A DNA stretch of 64,000 nucleotides, taken from contig NZ_CP073104.1 in NCBI RefSeq assembly GCF_018138145.1, forward strand, positions 124,001 through 188,000, in the 5' to 3' direction. The notes beneath the pieces are model-generated. The model did not search any database, was not told where the DNA came from, and was given only the letters and a program-made list of their open reading frames with translations. The translations under genes and the position numbers were made by a program. Position 1 is the first letter of the stretch. Every line of letters begins with the position of its first letter. Shown one piece after another: positions 52,082 to 60,273 of the stretch. The DNA is from Pseudomonas sp. SCA2728.1_7 (lineage in GTDB: Bacteria; Pseudomonadota; Gammaproteobacteria; Pseudomonadales; Pseudomonadaceae).

Positions 52082-52738
52082 ATGGGACTGATTGATTATC
52101 GAGCGTTGCTCATTGATTGCGATGAAGCGCTGGTCGACCGCGACTCGGGGGTCTGGACGGCATTGCTACCGCTGCTGGTCAGTCGGGGTGGTCATCCGGA
52201 CAAGGATCAGGTGCTGGCTGAATACCGCGAAGTGCTGCATGCGCTGTATCCGCGTTTCGCTGAGCTAGGCTTCAGTGGCATGTTGTGTTTCGCCCATCGT
52301 CAACTCGCCGAACGCTGGGGCTTGAATGCCAGTTGGGAGGAGGGCATGAGCTTCGCCCGGTCGGTGGCGGCATGGTCATTGTTCGAAGACGCGCCAGGTG
52401 CGATGTTGTACCTGCGCAAGTTCTACCGCCTGCTGGTCCAGGGTGACCGCGATGCCGAAGATCGTGGCCCGCTGTGCGAGCGTTTGGGGATCAATGCCGA
52501 CGACTTCATTTCATTGGCCGACGCACCGTTGCAGGACGCCAATTGGCTGATCGCCAACGCACTGGCACCGGGCGACATTCTCCATATCACGCGCGCAGGT
52601 GCGCGCCGAGGGTTGGAGAATGACGTGTGCCTGATCAGTCGTGATCGGGGCAGGCAACCCACGCCCTGCTCGGCGCAATACTGCATCAACAGCATGGCAG
52701 ACCTGGTGACTCAGCATCAGCTGTCATTACGGCGCTGA
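52082..52738 (+). CDS. HAD-like hydrolase, divergent
   Basis: The 218-residue protein has the HAD nucleophile region LLIDCDEALVDRDSG, where Asp12 or Asp14 is the probable nucleophile. A helical cap follows, then the C-terminal acidic pair around ISLADAPLQDANW and a late GDILHITRAGARRGLENDVCLISRD strand. Motif II is poorly conserved. It is a distant relative of the HAD protein at 35247. ATG 52082 is chosen because homology begins there. It lies 95 bp after gabT and 44 bp before the Lrp gene on the same strand. Substrate unknown. Confidence 0.75.
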   Translation: MGLIDYRALLIDCDEALVDRDSGVWTALLPLLVSRGGHPDKDQVLAEYREVLHALYPRFAELGFSGMLCFAHRQLAERWGLNASWEEGMSFARSVAAWSLFEDAPGAMLYLRKFYRLLVQGDRDAEDRGPLCERLGINADDFISLADAPLQDANWLIANALAPGDILHITRAGARRGLENDVCLISRDRGRQPTPCSAQYCINSMADLVTQHQLSLRR

Positions 52739-52782
52739 TTTTGCTAGAAGATTGTCCTACAAATGGCAGTCAGAGGTATGCA

Positions 52783-53271
52783 ATGGAAGGGATAGTAAAA
52801 CTGGACCGGATCGACATCAGCATTCTTGTCGAGTTGCAGAAGGATGGCCGCATGACCAACGTCAGCCTGGCCGATGCCGTCGGGCTGTCGGCCAGTCCGT
52901 GTCTGCAACGGGTCAAGCGACTGGAATCAGCGGGTTATATTTCCAGCTACAAAGCGCACCTGAATCTGGCGAAGATCACCGACTCGGTCACGGTGTTTAC
53001 CGAAATCACCTTGAGCGATCACAAACGCGAGGATTTCGCCAAATTCGAATCGAATATTCGTTTGGTCGACGAAGTGCTTGAATGTCATTTGATCAGCGGT
53101 GGCTACGATTATCTGGTGCGCTTCATGACCCGCAGCATCCAGCATTATCAGGAAGTGATCGAAAGCTTGCTGGACAAGAATATCGGCATTTCCAAGTACT
53201 TCAGTTACATCGTCATCAAGTCGCCCGTACTCAAGGATGGCGTGCCGCTACGCAAGTTGCTGCGGCACTGA
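52783..53271 (+). CDS. Lrp/AsnC-family transcriptional regulator
   Basis: The 162-residue regulator has an N-terminal winged helix (LDRIDISILVELQKDGRMTNVSLADAVGLSASPCLQRVKRLESAGYI) and a C-terminal RAM domain (ECHLISGGYDYLVRFMTRS) that binds an amino acid and forms oligomers. AGAGG lies six bases before the ATG. As the only dedicated regulator at this end of the amino-acid catabolic region, it is the likely activator or repressor of gabT and perhaps of the long operon starting at 35247, with the pathway amino acid as effector. Confidence 0.9.
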   Translation: MEGIVKLDRIDISILVELQKDGRMTNVSLADAVGLSASPCLQRVKRLESAGYISSYKAHLNLAKITDSVTVFTEITLSDHKREDFAKFESNIRLVDEVLECHLISGGYDYLVRFMTRSIQHYQEVIESLLDKNIGISKYFSYIVIKSPVLKDGVPLRKLLRH

Positions 53272-53304
53272 ACGGCAGTGACTGCCACCACGTGGGCTTC
53301 AGCG

Positions 53305-54228
53305 CTAATTCCCGGCCCACTCATCACGAAACTGCAGCAGAAAATCAACAAACGCCCTGACCCGTTGCGGCACATAGCGGCCGTGCGGGTACAACAATGT
53401 ATAGGGACGCGAGCGCCCGGCATACGGCTGGAGAACCTCGACGAGACTGCCGTCGGCCAGCTCCTTTTCGACGATGAACTTGTAAGTCTGAAAGACCCCG
53501 GCACCATGTTTGGCCAAGGTGACTCCGCCCAGTACATCGTCGGAGCACGAGTAACCACCGTCGGAAAACACTTCACGATCCTGCCCGTCTTCCTGAAACA
53601 GCCAAGATATTCGCCGCCCGCTGCTCGGCAGTTCGAACTGAATGCATTCGTGTTGCACCAGATCCTCCAGCGTCTGCGGTGTGCCAGCCTTTTTCAAATA
53701 ATCGGGCGAGGCGACTACCACCAGTTTTGCATCCTCCAGCAGCCGCGCGACCATGGTCGAATCCGGTTGGGCGCGCACGCGGATCGCCAGATCATAACCT
53801 TCGCCGACGAAGTCGATATTGCGGTTGCCCAAGTGGATGTCGACGGTGACGTCGGGATAGAGCGCGCGGAATTTCGGCAACAGCGGCAGGATACGGTGAT
53901 GCCCGTAAGTGGTGGGCAGGCTGATGCGCAACAGCCCTGACGGTGACGACTGTGCGCCCATGACTTCTTGTTGCGCTTCGACCAGTTGGGTCAGGGCCTG
54001 GCTGCACTGGACGAAAAAGTTTCTGCCGGCCTCGGTCAAGCGAATGCTGCGCGTGGTTCGCGCGAACAAGCGTGAACCCAAGCGTTGTTCCAGACGCAGA
54101 ATCGACCGGCTCACGGCGGCCGGCGTCACGCCTGCAAGCTGGGCGGCGGCGGTGAAACTGCCGGCTTCAGCGGCGAGGCAAAAGAGTTCGATGCTGCCCA
54201 ACTGCAAGTCTTCAAAGTGGCGCTTCAT
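53305..54228 (-). CDS. LysR-family transcriptional regulator
   Basis: The 307-residue protein has an N-terminal HTH (GSIELFCLAAEAGSFTAAAQLAGVTPAAVSRSILRLEQRLG) and a periplasmic-binding-like effector domain (LLRISLPTTYGHHRILPLLPKF, DLAIRVRAQPDSTMVARLL) of the CrgA/DmlR-like subgroup. It is transcribed in the same direction as the SDR, DsbA and tautomerase genes and lies 93 bp downstream of the SDR. It may therefore be part of, or regulate, that operon. It converges with the Lrp gene. Confidence 0.88.
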   Translation of the reverse strand: MKRHFEDLQLGSIELFCLAAEAGSFTAAAQLAGVTPAAVSRSILRLEQRLGSRLFARTTRSIRLTEAGRNFFVQCSQALTQLVEAQQEVMGAQSSPSGLLRISLPTTYGHHRILPLLPKFRALYPDVTVDIHLGNRNIDFVGEGYDLAIRVRAQPDSTMVARLLEDAKLVVVASPDYLKKAGTPQTLEDLVQHECIQFELPSSGRRISWLFQEDGQDREVFSDGGYSCSDDVLGGVTLAKHGAGVFQTYKFIVEKELADGSLVEVLQPYAGRSRPYTLLYPHGRYVPQRVRAFVDFLLQFRDEWAGN

Positions 54229-54321
54229 GGGATAAGCCTGAGGATCAACGGAGGGTTCATCTTCAGGCTTATCTCATGAAGCGGCACCGCCGGTACACAC
54301 CGGCAGTGCTGCGGGGAGGAA

Positions 54322-55032
54322 TCAATGGCCAGCGCTTTGACCACCGTCGACATGGAGGATTTCGCCGGTCACGAAGTTAGCGCCGTCCAGATAGAGGATC
54401 GCTTGCACGATGTCGTCGATCTCGCCCATATGTCCGACCGGGTGCAGGCTGCCGAGGGCGGCGTGCGTCTCTTCGCCGTGCATCGGCGTTTTGATGATGC
54501 CGGGCGATACCGCGTTGACCCGAATACCACGCTTGGCGTACTCGATGGCCAAGGATTTGGTCGCTGCATTAATGCCACCCTTGGTCAGCGAAGCGAGCAC
54601 CGACGGTACGCCGTCAATCGCGTGGTCGACCAGGCTGGTGGTGACGCTGACGATATGGCCGCTGGCGTTTTTCTCCATTTCGGCAATCGCCAATTGCGAG
54701 ATGTGGAAGAAGCCGCTCATGTTGGTCGCCACCACTTGTGCGTAGTCTGCCTGGCTGTACTCGGTGAAAGGCTTGGCGACGAATATCCCGGCGTTATTGA
54801 CCAGCGTGTCGATGCGCCCGAAACGTGCAACGGCTTCGCGGATCACGCGCTCGGCGGTCTGCGGGTCGGCGATGTCACCGGCGACGGCGAGAATATCCGG
54901 GTCGGTGGACGGTTTGATCGAGCGCGAGGTCGCGACAACCTGATAGCCGCGTTCACGGAAACCCTTGACCAGACCTGCGCCAATGCCTTGCGAAGCGCCG
55001 GTAATCACTACAACTTTGTTGGACCTGTTCAT
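54322..55032 (-). CDS. SDR-family protein lacking the catalytic Tyr
   Basis: The 236-residue protein has a full SDR framework: cofactor motif TGASQGIGAGLVKGF, NNAG at about 85, and the PG...T segment AVSPGIIKTPM. In the active-site motif Y-x3-K the Lys is present (SLTKGG), but the position four residues before it is Ala, in VLASLTK. The classical proton donor is therefore missing. It may use another residue or have a non-enzymatic or altered role. GAGGAA precedes the ATG. It is the third gene of a minus-strand set with the tautomerase and DsbA-like genes. Confidence 0.83.
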   Translation of the reverse strand: MNRSNKVVVITGASQGIGAGLVKGFRERGYQVVATSRSIKPSTDPDILAVAGDIADPQTAERVIREAVARFGRIDTLVNNAGIFVAKPFTEYSQADYAQVVATNMSGFFHISQLAIAEMEKNASGHIVSVTTSLVDHAIDGVPSVLASLTKGGINAATKSLAIEYAKRGIRVNAVSPGIIKTPMHGEETHAALGSLHPVGHMGEIDDIVQAILYLDGANFVTGEILHVDGGQSAGH

Positions 55033-55081
55033 GATGTTTCCTCATGCAATCTGAATGGTTTGAAAAAACGAAGTTCGGGTG

Positions 55082-55738
55082 TCAGGCGTGAGCCGCAATC
55101 TGCGCAGCTTGACGTAACGCTTGCTGGTAATAAGCGACGGACTGGGAACCGGGGATGACCTGTTTGTCGTCGATCACCATGGCCGGAACCGAATCGATGC
55201 CGCGCTGCTGATAAAACCGTTCAAGTTCGCGCACGGCCTGGCTGAACTCAGCGTTGGCCAGCACCTCTTGTGCGCGCTCGCTATCGAGCCCGACTGCGCC
55301 TGCCAGCATCACCAGCGTGGCGTGGTCATTCGGGTTCATGCCGTCAGTGAAGTAGGCCTTGAGCAAGGCTTGCTTCAACTCACGCTGACGTCCTTGTGTG
55401 GCGGCCCAGAACAGCAATCGATGGGCATCGAAGGTGTTGTGGAAATGGCTGCGTTTTTCCAGGTCGAAGTGAAAGCCGATCTGCTCACCGCGCTCGATGA
55501 TCATCGCGTTGCGATCCGCCACTTGCTCAGCGCTGCGCCCGTATTTGCGCATCATGTGCTCGATGGCGTGTTCACCTTCGGCGGGCATGTCGGGATTCAG
55601 TTCGAACGGTTTGTAGGTCAACTCCACATCGACTTCGCCCGCCAGATTCTTGATCGCTTGCTCCAGAGCGGTGACGCCCAACGCGCACCAGGGGCAAACG
55701 ACATCCGAGACGAAATCGATTTTCACTGCCCGGCTCAT
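55082..55738 (-). CDS. DsbA-family oxidoreductase (FrnE-like)
   Basis: The 218-residue thioredoxin-fold protein has the active-site CPWC (Cys15 to Cys18) at the end of the first strand and a helical insertion. It has no signal peptide, so it is cytoplasmic, like FrnE and 2-hydroxychromene-2-carboxylate isomerase relatives. The cis-Pro loop is GIDSVPAMVIDDK. It overlaps the tautomerase gene by four bases and precedes the SDR gene by 49 bp. It probably helps in thiol redox balance or in handling a quinone or polyketide-like electrophile. Confidence 0.88.
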   Translation of the reverse strand: MSRAVKIDFVSDVVCPWCALGVTALEQAIKNLAGEVDVELTYKPFELNPDMPAEGEHAIEHMMRKYGRSAEQVADRNAMIIERGEQIGFHFDLEKRSHFHNTFDAHRLLFWAATQGRQRELKQALLKAYFTDGMNPNDHATLVMLAGAVGLDSERAQEVLANAEFSQAVRELERFYQQRGIDSVPAMVIDDKQVIPGSQSVAYYQQALRQAAQIAAHA

Positions 55739-55950
55739 GACTGCGAGTCCGCCAACTGTTGGCGATATTCGGTGGTGGTGATGCCGGCATAACCCCAGTT
55801 ATCGGTGTCGACTTCCTCGATCACGATGTGGGTGAGTTTCGGATCCTTGTGCAGCACCCGCTGCATCGTTTCGGTGATTTCCTTGATGACCTGGGATTTC
55901 TGTTCCCGGGTCACGCCGTCACGGGTGATACGTACGCTGATGAAAGGCAT
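55735..55950 (-). CDS. 4-oxalocrotonate tautomerase family protein
   Basis: The 71-residue protein starts MPFISVRI, so removal of Met exposes the catalytic N-terminal Pro of the tautomerase superfamily. Length and the fold pattern (beta-alpha-beta with KSQVIKEITETMQRVL) suit the small subfamily. It is the first gene of the set that continues with the DsbA-like and SDR genes. It ketonises 2-hydroxymuconate-like enols or has a related role. Confidence 0.87.
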   Translation of the reverse strand: MPFISVRITRDGVTREQKSQVIKEITETMQRVLHKDPKLTHIVIEEVDTDNWGYAGITTTEYRQQLADSQS

Positions 55951-56046
55951 TTGGGGTATCTCCAGTCGCTGGCCCGTCGGAGTGATGGGCGGCTGTTGGA
56001 GAGGACTTTAAAAGGCAGGGGAGAATTGATAAATGGGGCTTGAGGT

Positions 56047-56062
56047 ACATCATTTGTGATGT
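56047..56062. promoter_or_regulatory. Possible operator upstream of the tautomerase operon
   Basis: ACATCA-TTTG-TGATGT is a perfect six-base inverted repeat about 97 bp before the tautomerase start, inside a wider TTGATA...TATCAA dyad. It could be the site of the LysR protein encoded at 53305-54228. No other feature explains the 55951-56132 gap. Confidence 0.4.
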
Positions 56063-56132
56063 CGTGTATCAAATGAGGGCGCGCGAGCAGTCATCCTGTG
56101 CACGCGCTGTCTCAGTGCGAAAACGCCGGCGC

Positions 56133-56852
56133 TCAGGCCAGCAGTTCGCTAATCCAGCGTGTCTGTTGCGTCAGGTCTTGCACCTTTCCATCCGGTAAAC
56201 CCTGCTGCGCATGGGCGAGTTCGCTCAGCGTCTTCTGCTTATGGTGAAGTTTGTGCTGCCATTTGCGCAGAAACTCGGGGCTGCGGGTCTGCATCTGCAA
56301 GGGGCCGAAGTACAGTTCCTGGTCGGTATAGGTCACCGGTTCAGCGCGTTCGGCGACGATGATTTCGTAGTCGAAGCGGTTTTCCCGCAGCAGCTCTTCG
56401 CTGAGGATGCGGTAGCCGTTTTCCATCAGCCACTGGCGCAAGGGTTGTTCGCCGCCGTTGGGTTGCAGGATCAGACGTTCCTGGCCGTTGAGGTGGGCCT
56501 TGCCGCTGTCGAGGATGTCGCGGATGGTTTCGCCGCCCATGCCGCAGATCGTGATGGCGGTGATGCCGTCGTCAGGTTTGATTGCTGCCAGACCATTGGC
56601 CCGGCGCACACTGATGTGCTGCTGCAGATCGTTCTCGCGCACAGTGCGTTCAGCCGCGTGGAACGGCGTTGCCGCGACTTCGCCAGCCACGGCCGCAGTG
56701 ATCAAACCACGACGCATCAGCGCCACCGGCAGATAGCCGTGGTCCGAGCCGATATCGGCCAGCCGGGCACCGGCCGGTACGTGGGCAGCCACGCGCTCAA
56801 GGCGCATGGACAATGTCTGTTCGTTCAACGGCAACCCCTTGATGGCAGGCAA
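56133..56852 (-). CDS. trmK: tRNA (adenine-N1)-methyltransferase, TrmK/YqfN family
   Basis: The 239-residue SAM-dependent enzyme shows motif I LADIGSDHGYLPVAL, the following DVL-like SVRRANGL segment, GMGGETIRDIL and a C-terminal coiled helical region (FLRKWQHKLHHKQKTLSEL). It resembles Bacillus TrmK, which methylates A22 of certain tRNAs. In Gammaproteobacteria the target has been less studied. The start at 56852 keeps the LSMRLERVA helix that aligns with TrmK N-termini. It is a single-gene unit. Confidence 0.88.
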   Translation of the reverse strand: MPAIKGLPLNEQTLSMRLERVAAHVPAGARLADIGSDHGYLPVALMRRGLITAAVAGEVAATPFHAAERTVRENDLQQHISVRRANGLAAIKPDDGITAITICGMGGETIRDILDSGKAHLNGQERLILQPNGGEQPLRQWLMENGYRILSEELLRENRFDYEIIVAERAEPVTYTDQELYFGPLQMQTRSPEFLRKWQHKLHHKQKTLSELAHAQQGLPDGKVQDLTQQTRWISELLA

Positions 56853-56951
56853 AGGGGTGCGACTCTGGCGAGCAACGCCGGACCTGTCAAATCCCGGCGA
56901 CGGAATTCAATGGCCCATTGGCCGCGCTTAATGGCCAATGGGCGCTGAGGC

Positions 56952-58001
56952 TTAGCCCGCCAACGTTGCGTTGTCGATCACGAAACGATATTTCACATCG
57001 CCCTGGAGCATGCGCTCGTAGGCGTCGTTGATCTGGTCGGCACGGATCAGTTCGATGTCGGAAACGATGCCGTGCTCGGCGCAGAAATCGAGCATCTCCT
57101 GAGTTTCGGCAATGCCGCCAATCATCGAACCGGCAATCGTGCGGCGCTTCATGATCAGGTTGAACACGTTCGGCGACGGGTGCGAAGTGGCCGGCGCACC
57201 GACCAGCGTCAACGCACCGTCACGCTTGAGCAGCACCAGAAATGCGTCGAGATCGTGCGGCGCCGCGACGGTGTTGAGGATCAAGTCGAAACTCTTGGCG
57301 TGGGCGGCCATTTCTTCGGCATTGCGCGACACCACCACTTCATCGGCGCCCAGCGCTTTCGCCGCTTCGCGTTTCGATTCAGAGGTAGTGAACGCGACAA
57401 CGTGGGCACCCAGAGCGTGAGCCAGTTTGATGCCCATGTGGCCAAGGCCACCGATGCCAACCACGCCGACTTTCTTGCCCGGTCCCGCATTCCAGTGACG
57501 CAGCGGCGAGTAGGTGGTGATGCCCGCGCACAGCAGCGGTGCGACAGCGGCCAGTTGTGCCTCGGGATGACGGATGCGCAGCACGTAGCGTTCATGCACA
57601 ACGATGTTTTGCGAGTAGCCGCCCAGCGTCCAGCCCGGTGCATCCGGAGTCGGGAAGTTGTAGGTGCCGATCATGCCGTCGCAGTAGTTTTCCAGACCGC
57701 TTTCGCAGTCATCGCAATGTTTGCAGCTGTCGACGATGCAACCGACGCCGACCAGATCACCGACCTTGTAGTCCGCGACATGCGCGCCAACGGCCGACAC
57801 GCGGCCGACGATTTCGTGGCCCGGGACGCAAGGAAATTGCGTGCCGGCCCATTCCGCCCGTACCTGATGCAGGTCGGAATGGCAGATGCCACAGAACGCA
57901 ATGTCGATCTGCACATCATGGGCGGCCGGCGCGCGGCGGTTGATCTGCATCGGTTCAAGGGGTTTATCGCCCGCGTGGGCGCCGTAGGCTTGTACAAGCA
58001 T
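56952..58001 (-). CDS. NADP-dependent zinc alcohol dehydrogenase (YahK/cinnamyl type)
   Basis: The 349-residue medium-chain dehydrogenase has catalytic zinc ligands Cys40 (GICHSD) and His62 (GHE) and structural zinc cysteines 93, 96, 99 and 107 (CKHCDDCESGLENYC). The Rossmann motif is GIGGLGHMGIKLAHALG. It is close to E. coli YahK, a broad aldehyde reductase. The start at 58001 has GAGGA seven bases upstream, and E. coli YahK begins at the same point; the frame continues to 58034 and beyond without support. Confidence 0.9.
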   Translation of the reverse strand: MLVQAYGAHAGDKPLEPMQINRRAPAAHDVQIDIAFCGICHSDLHQVRAEWAGTQFPCVPGHEIVGRVSAVGAHVADYKVGDLVGVGCIVDSCKHCDDCESGLENYCDGMIGTYNFPTPDAPGWTLGGYSQNIVVHERYVLRIRHPEAQLAAVAPLLCAGITTYSPLRHWNAGPGKKVGVVGIGGLGHMGIKLAHALGAHVVAFTTSESKREAAKALGADEVVVSRNAEEMAAHAKSFDLILNTVAAPHDLDAFLVLLKRDGALTLVGAPATSHPSPNVFNLIMKRRTIAGSMIGGIAETQEMLDFCAEHGIVSDIELIRADQINDAYERMLQGDVKYRFVIDNATLAG

Positions 58002-58189
58002 GGGAACATCCTCGATCGGTTTGTCGTAAGGCATTGTTTCTGCTTCAGCGCTGCGGGCACTAGTGCATTCCTGTGCAATCCTTGCCTGATCCTGTGCGTT
58101 GTTGTGACATTGCGCGGACAGACGCTTGCGCTGTTTGCAGGTAATCTCCCGATTCACTGACGACAACAAAATCAAAACAGGAGTCATTG

Positions 58190-59116
58190 ATGCAACCAAT
58201 CCGTCTCGGTCTGGTGGGCTACGGCAAGATCGCCCAGGATCAACACGTCCCGGCAATCCTCGCCAATCCCGCTTTCCAGTTGGTCTCCATCGCCACCCAA
58301 GGCAAGCCTTGTGCTGGCGTGGAAAATTTCCAATCGTTGAGTGAGTTGCTGGAAAACGGCCCGTCGGTGGACGCGATTGCCTTTTGTACGCCGCCGCAAG
58401 GTCGTTTTGCGTTGGTGCAGAAAGCGCTGGCCGCCGGTAAACACGTGTTGGTCGAGAAGCCCCCGTGCGCCACGTTGGGCGAGGCGCTGGCCTTGGTTGA
58501 TCAGGCAGCGGAGCAGGGTGTCAGCGCGTTGTTTGCCTGGCATTCACGCTACGCGCCCGGTATCGAAGCTGCGCGCGAATGGCTCGCCTCGCGCACTTTG
58601 CAAAGCGTGCAGATCGACTGGAAAGAAGACGTGCGCAAATGGCACCCCGGCCAGACATGGATCTGGCAACCCGGCGGCCTCGGCGTATTCGATCCGGGCA
58701 TCAATGCTTTGTCGATCGTCACCCATTTGCTGAAGCTGCCGCTGTTTGTCGAATCGGCTGAGCTGCGCGTACCGAACAACTGCCAGTCGCCAATCGCTGC
58801 GTCGATCAAAATGGCTGATGCACATCAACTCGATGTGCGTGCGGAGTTCGACTTCGACCATGGCCATGATGAGCTGTGGAGTATCGAAGTTCGTTGCGCC
58901 GAGGGTGTTCTGCGTCTGGATAACGGCGGCGCGTTGTTGAGCATCGATGGCGTGCGTCAGGCCGTGTCGGAGGAGGGTGAGTACGCGGCGGTGTACCGAC
59001 ATTTTCAGCAGTTGATTGGCGACAAGGCCAGTGACCTGGATGTGCAGCCGTTGCGCTTGGTGGCGGACAGTTTCTTTGTCGGCAGTCGGGTGTTGGTTGA
59101 GGCGTTTTACGATTAG
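58190..59116 (+). CDS. D-galactose 1-dehydrogenase (Gfo/Idh/MocA family)
   Basis: The 308-residue protein matches the Pseudomonas fluorescens D-galactose 1-dehydrogenase almost throughout: IRLGLVGYGKIAQDQHVPAI at the N-terminus, KHVLVEKPPCATLGE with the EKP motif, and WKEDVRKWHPGQ in the C-terminal domain. It oxidises D-galactose (and L-arabinose or fucose more weakly) to the lactone with NAD(P). AGGAG six bases before the ATG at 58190 fixes the start. No other galactose genes are adjacent. It is divergent from the YahK-type dehydrogenase. Confidence 0.9.
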   Translation: MQPIRLGLVGYGKIAQDQHVPAILANPAFQLVSIATQGKPCAGVENFQSLSELLENGPSVDAIAFCTPPQGRFALVQKALAAGKHVLVEKPPCATLGEALALVDQAAEQGVSALFAWHSRYAPGIEAAREWLASRTLQSVQIDWKEDVRKWHPGQTWIWQPGGLGVFDPGINALSIVTHLLKLPLFVESAELRVPNNCQSPIAASIKMADAHQLDVRAEFDFDHGHDELWSIEVRCAEGVLRLDNGGALLSIDGVRQAVSEEGEYAAVYRHFQQLIGDKASDLDVQPLRLVADSFFVGSRVLVEAFYD

Positions 59117-59186
59117 TGCGACGGGCAACGAACCGGTCAATCGCTCTTTACTTGTTTTGCCTTGCCGACGCTCTATTGAAGGCAGA

Positions 59187-59214
59187 ACTGCGGGAACTGA
59201 AAAGCTCCCGCAGT
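59187..59214. terminator. Hairpin between galactose dehydrogenase and esterase genes
   Basis: ACTGCGGGA (59187-59195) pairs perfectly with TCCCGCAGT (59206-59214). The T tract is poor on both sides. The position between convergent genes suggests a bidirectional terminator. Confidence 0.5.
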
Positions 59215-59226
59215 CTGAATTTCTAC

Positions 59227-60153
59227 TCAGCGATTGGCTTCGGCCAGACCCGCCTCAATGAAACGTACTGAGCTCTCCATTGCCTGTTGACCTTCTGGCA
59301 GCATGGCCGAGTAGAAGTGCCAGGCGTGGAACATGGCAGGCCATACCTCGAGATTGACTCGGACACGGTTGTCCGCCAGATGGCTGGCAAGCCGTATCGC
59401 GTCACTCAGCATCAGCTCGTTCTCGCCAATCTGAATCAGAATGGGTGGGAGTCCAGTGACGTCCGCGAAAACCGGCGATGCCAGAGGATGGTTGGCCAGT
59501 GTCTCGCCAAGGAATGTTCTGGCAAGAATATCCAGAACAGGCTTGGAATTCAGCGGATCCAGGCCCTCACGGTTGCTCATAGAGGCGCCGGTGTGTTCGA
59601 GATTTGCCCAAGGCGAGATCGAAGAACCCACCGCAGGTAACGCAAGCCCTTTGGATTTGGCCGCCACCATCACGCTTACTACCATTGCGCCGCCAGCCGA
59701 CTCGCCGGAAAACGCGATTTTTTCAGCCGGGATTTTCTGCTCAAGCAACCATTCGTAGGCGCGCAGTGTGTCGTCGATGGATGCGGGGAATTTGTGCTCC
59801 GGGGCCAGGCGGTAGTCAGGCATGTATACACGAGCACCCAGCATTTTCGCGTAGTTGCCACCAATGCCGTGGTAGCCATCTGGACGGCCGACAATATACG
59901 CCCCGCCATGGATGTACATCACAACTGCGTCGGTCTTGACTTCATCGGGTGTCACCAGGGTCCCTGGAACACCGCCCATGTCGACTGCTTCGAACCTGAC
60001 GCCGGTGGGCGCTGGATTTTGCGCGAGCATTCCTGCGTAGGCGTCGCGGATATCGCTCATTTTCGTGGTGGTATCAATGCCTTTGAGGACAGGTATCAAA
60101 TCGCTCAGGCTGTTGGCCCAGGTTTGAACGGCTGCTTTTACTTTCGTATTCAT
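59227..60153 (-). CDS. HSL-family alpha/beta hydrolase (esterase)
   Basis: The 308-residue carboxylesterase of the hormone-sensitive-lipase type (family IV) has the oxyanion motif HGGAYIVG near residue 82, the nucleophile in GESAGGAM near 152, Asp in the GENELMLSDA region and His in FHAWHFY. No signal peptide is present, so it is cytoplasmic. It is divergent from a LysR gene, and the T-N11-A dyad between them suggests inducible expression. The natural ester is unknown. Confidence 0.88.
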   Translation of the reverse strand: MNTKVKAAVQTWANSLSDLIPVLKGIDTTTKMSDIRDAYAGMLAQNPAPTGVRFEAVDMGGVPGTLVTPDEVKTDAVVMYIHGGAYIVGRPDGYHGIGGNYAKMLGARVYMPDYRLAPEHKFPASIDDTLRAYEWLLEQKIPAEKIAFSGESAGGAMVVSVMVAAKSKGLALPAVGSSISPWANLEHTGASMSNREGLDPLNSKPVLDILARTFLGETLANHPLASPVFADVTGLPPILIQIGENELMLSDAIRLASHLADNRVRVNLEVWPAMFHAWHFYSAMLPEGQQAMESSVRFIEAGLAEANR

Positions 60154-60198
60154 AGTGATCTCGATTGAAGGAGGGCGTTGGATTGGCTAATTGAGATA

Positions 60199-60221
60199 CT
60201 ATTCTCTTGATTGGGGAATAG
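60199..60221. promoter_or_regulatory. LysR-type binding site (T-N11-A dyad)
   Basis: CTATTC-N11-GAATAG is a perfect six-base dyad with the eleven-base spacing typical of LysR regulators. It lies in the 120-bp gap between the esterase and the divergent LysR gene, 53 bp before the regulator start. Confidence 0.8.
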
Positions 60222-60273
60222 GGTTCCCCATAGCGAGTGCCGGGGCGCCCGAACGTTGATCGAGTGAGGAAGT

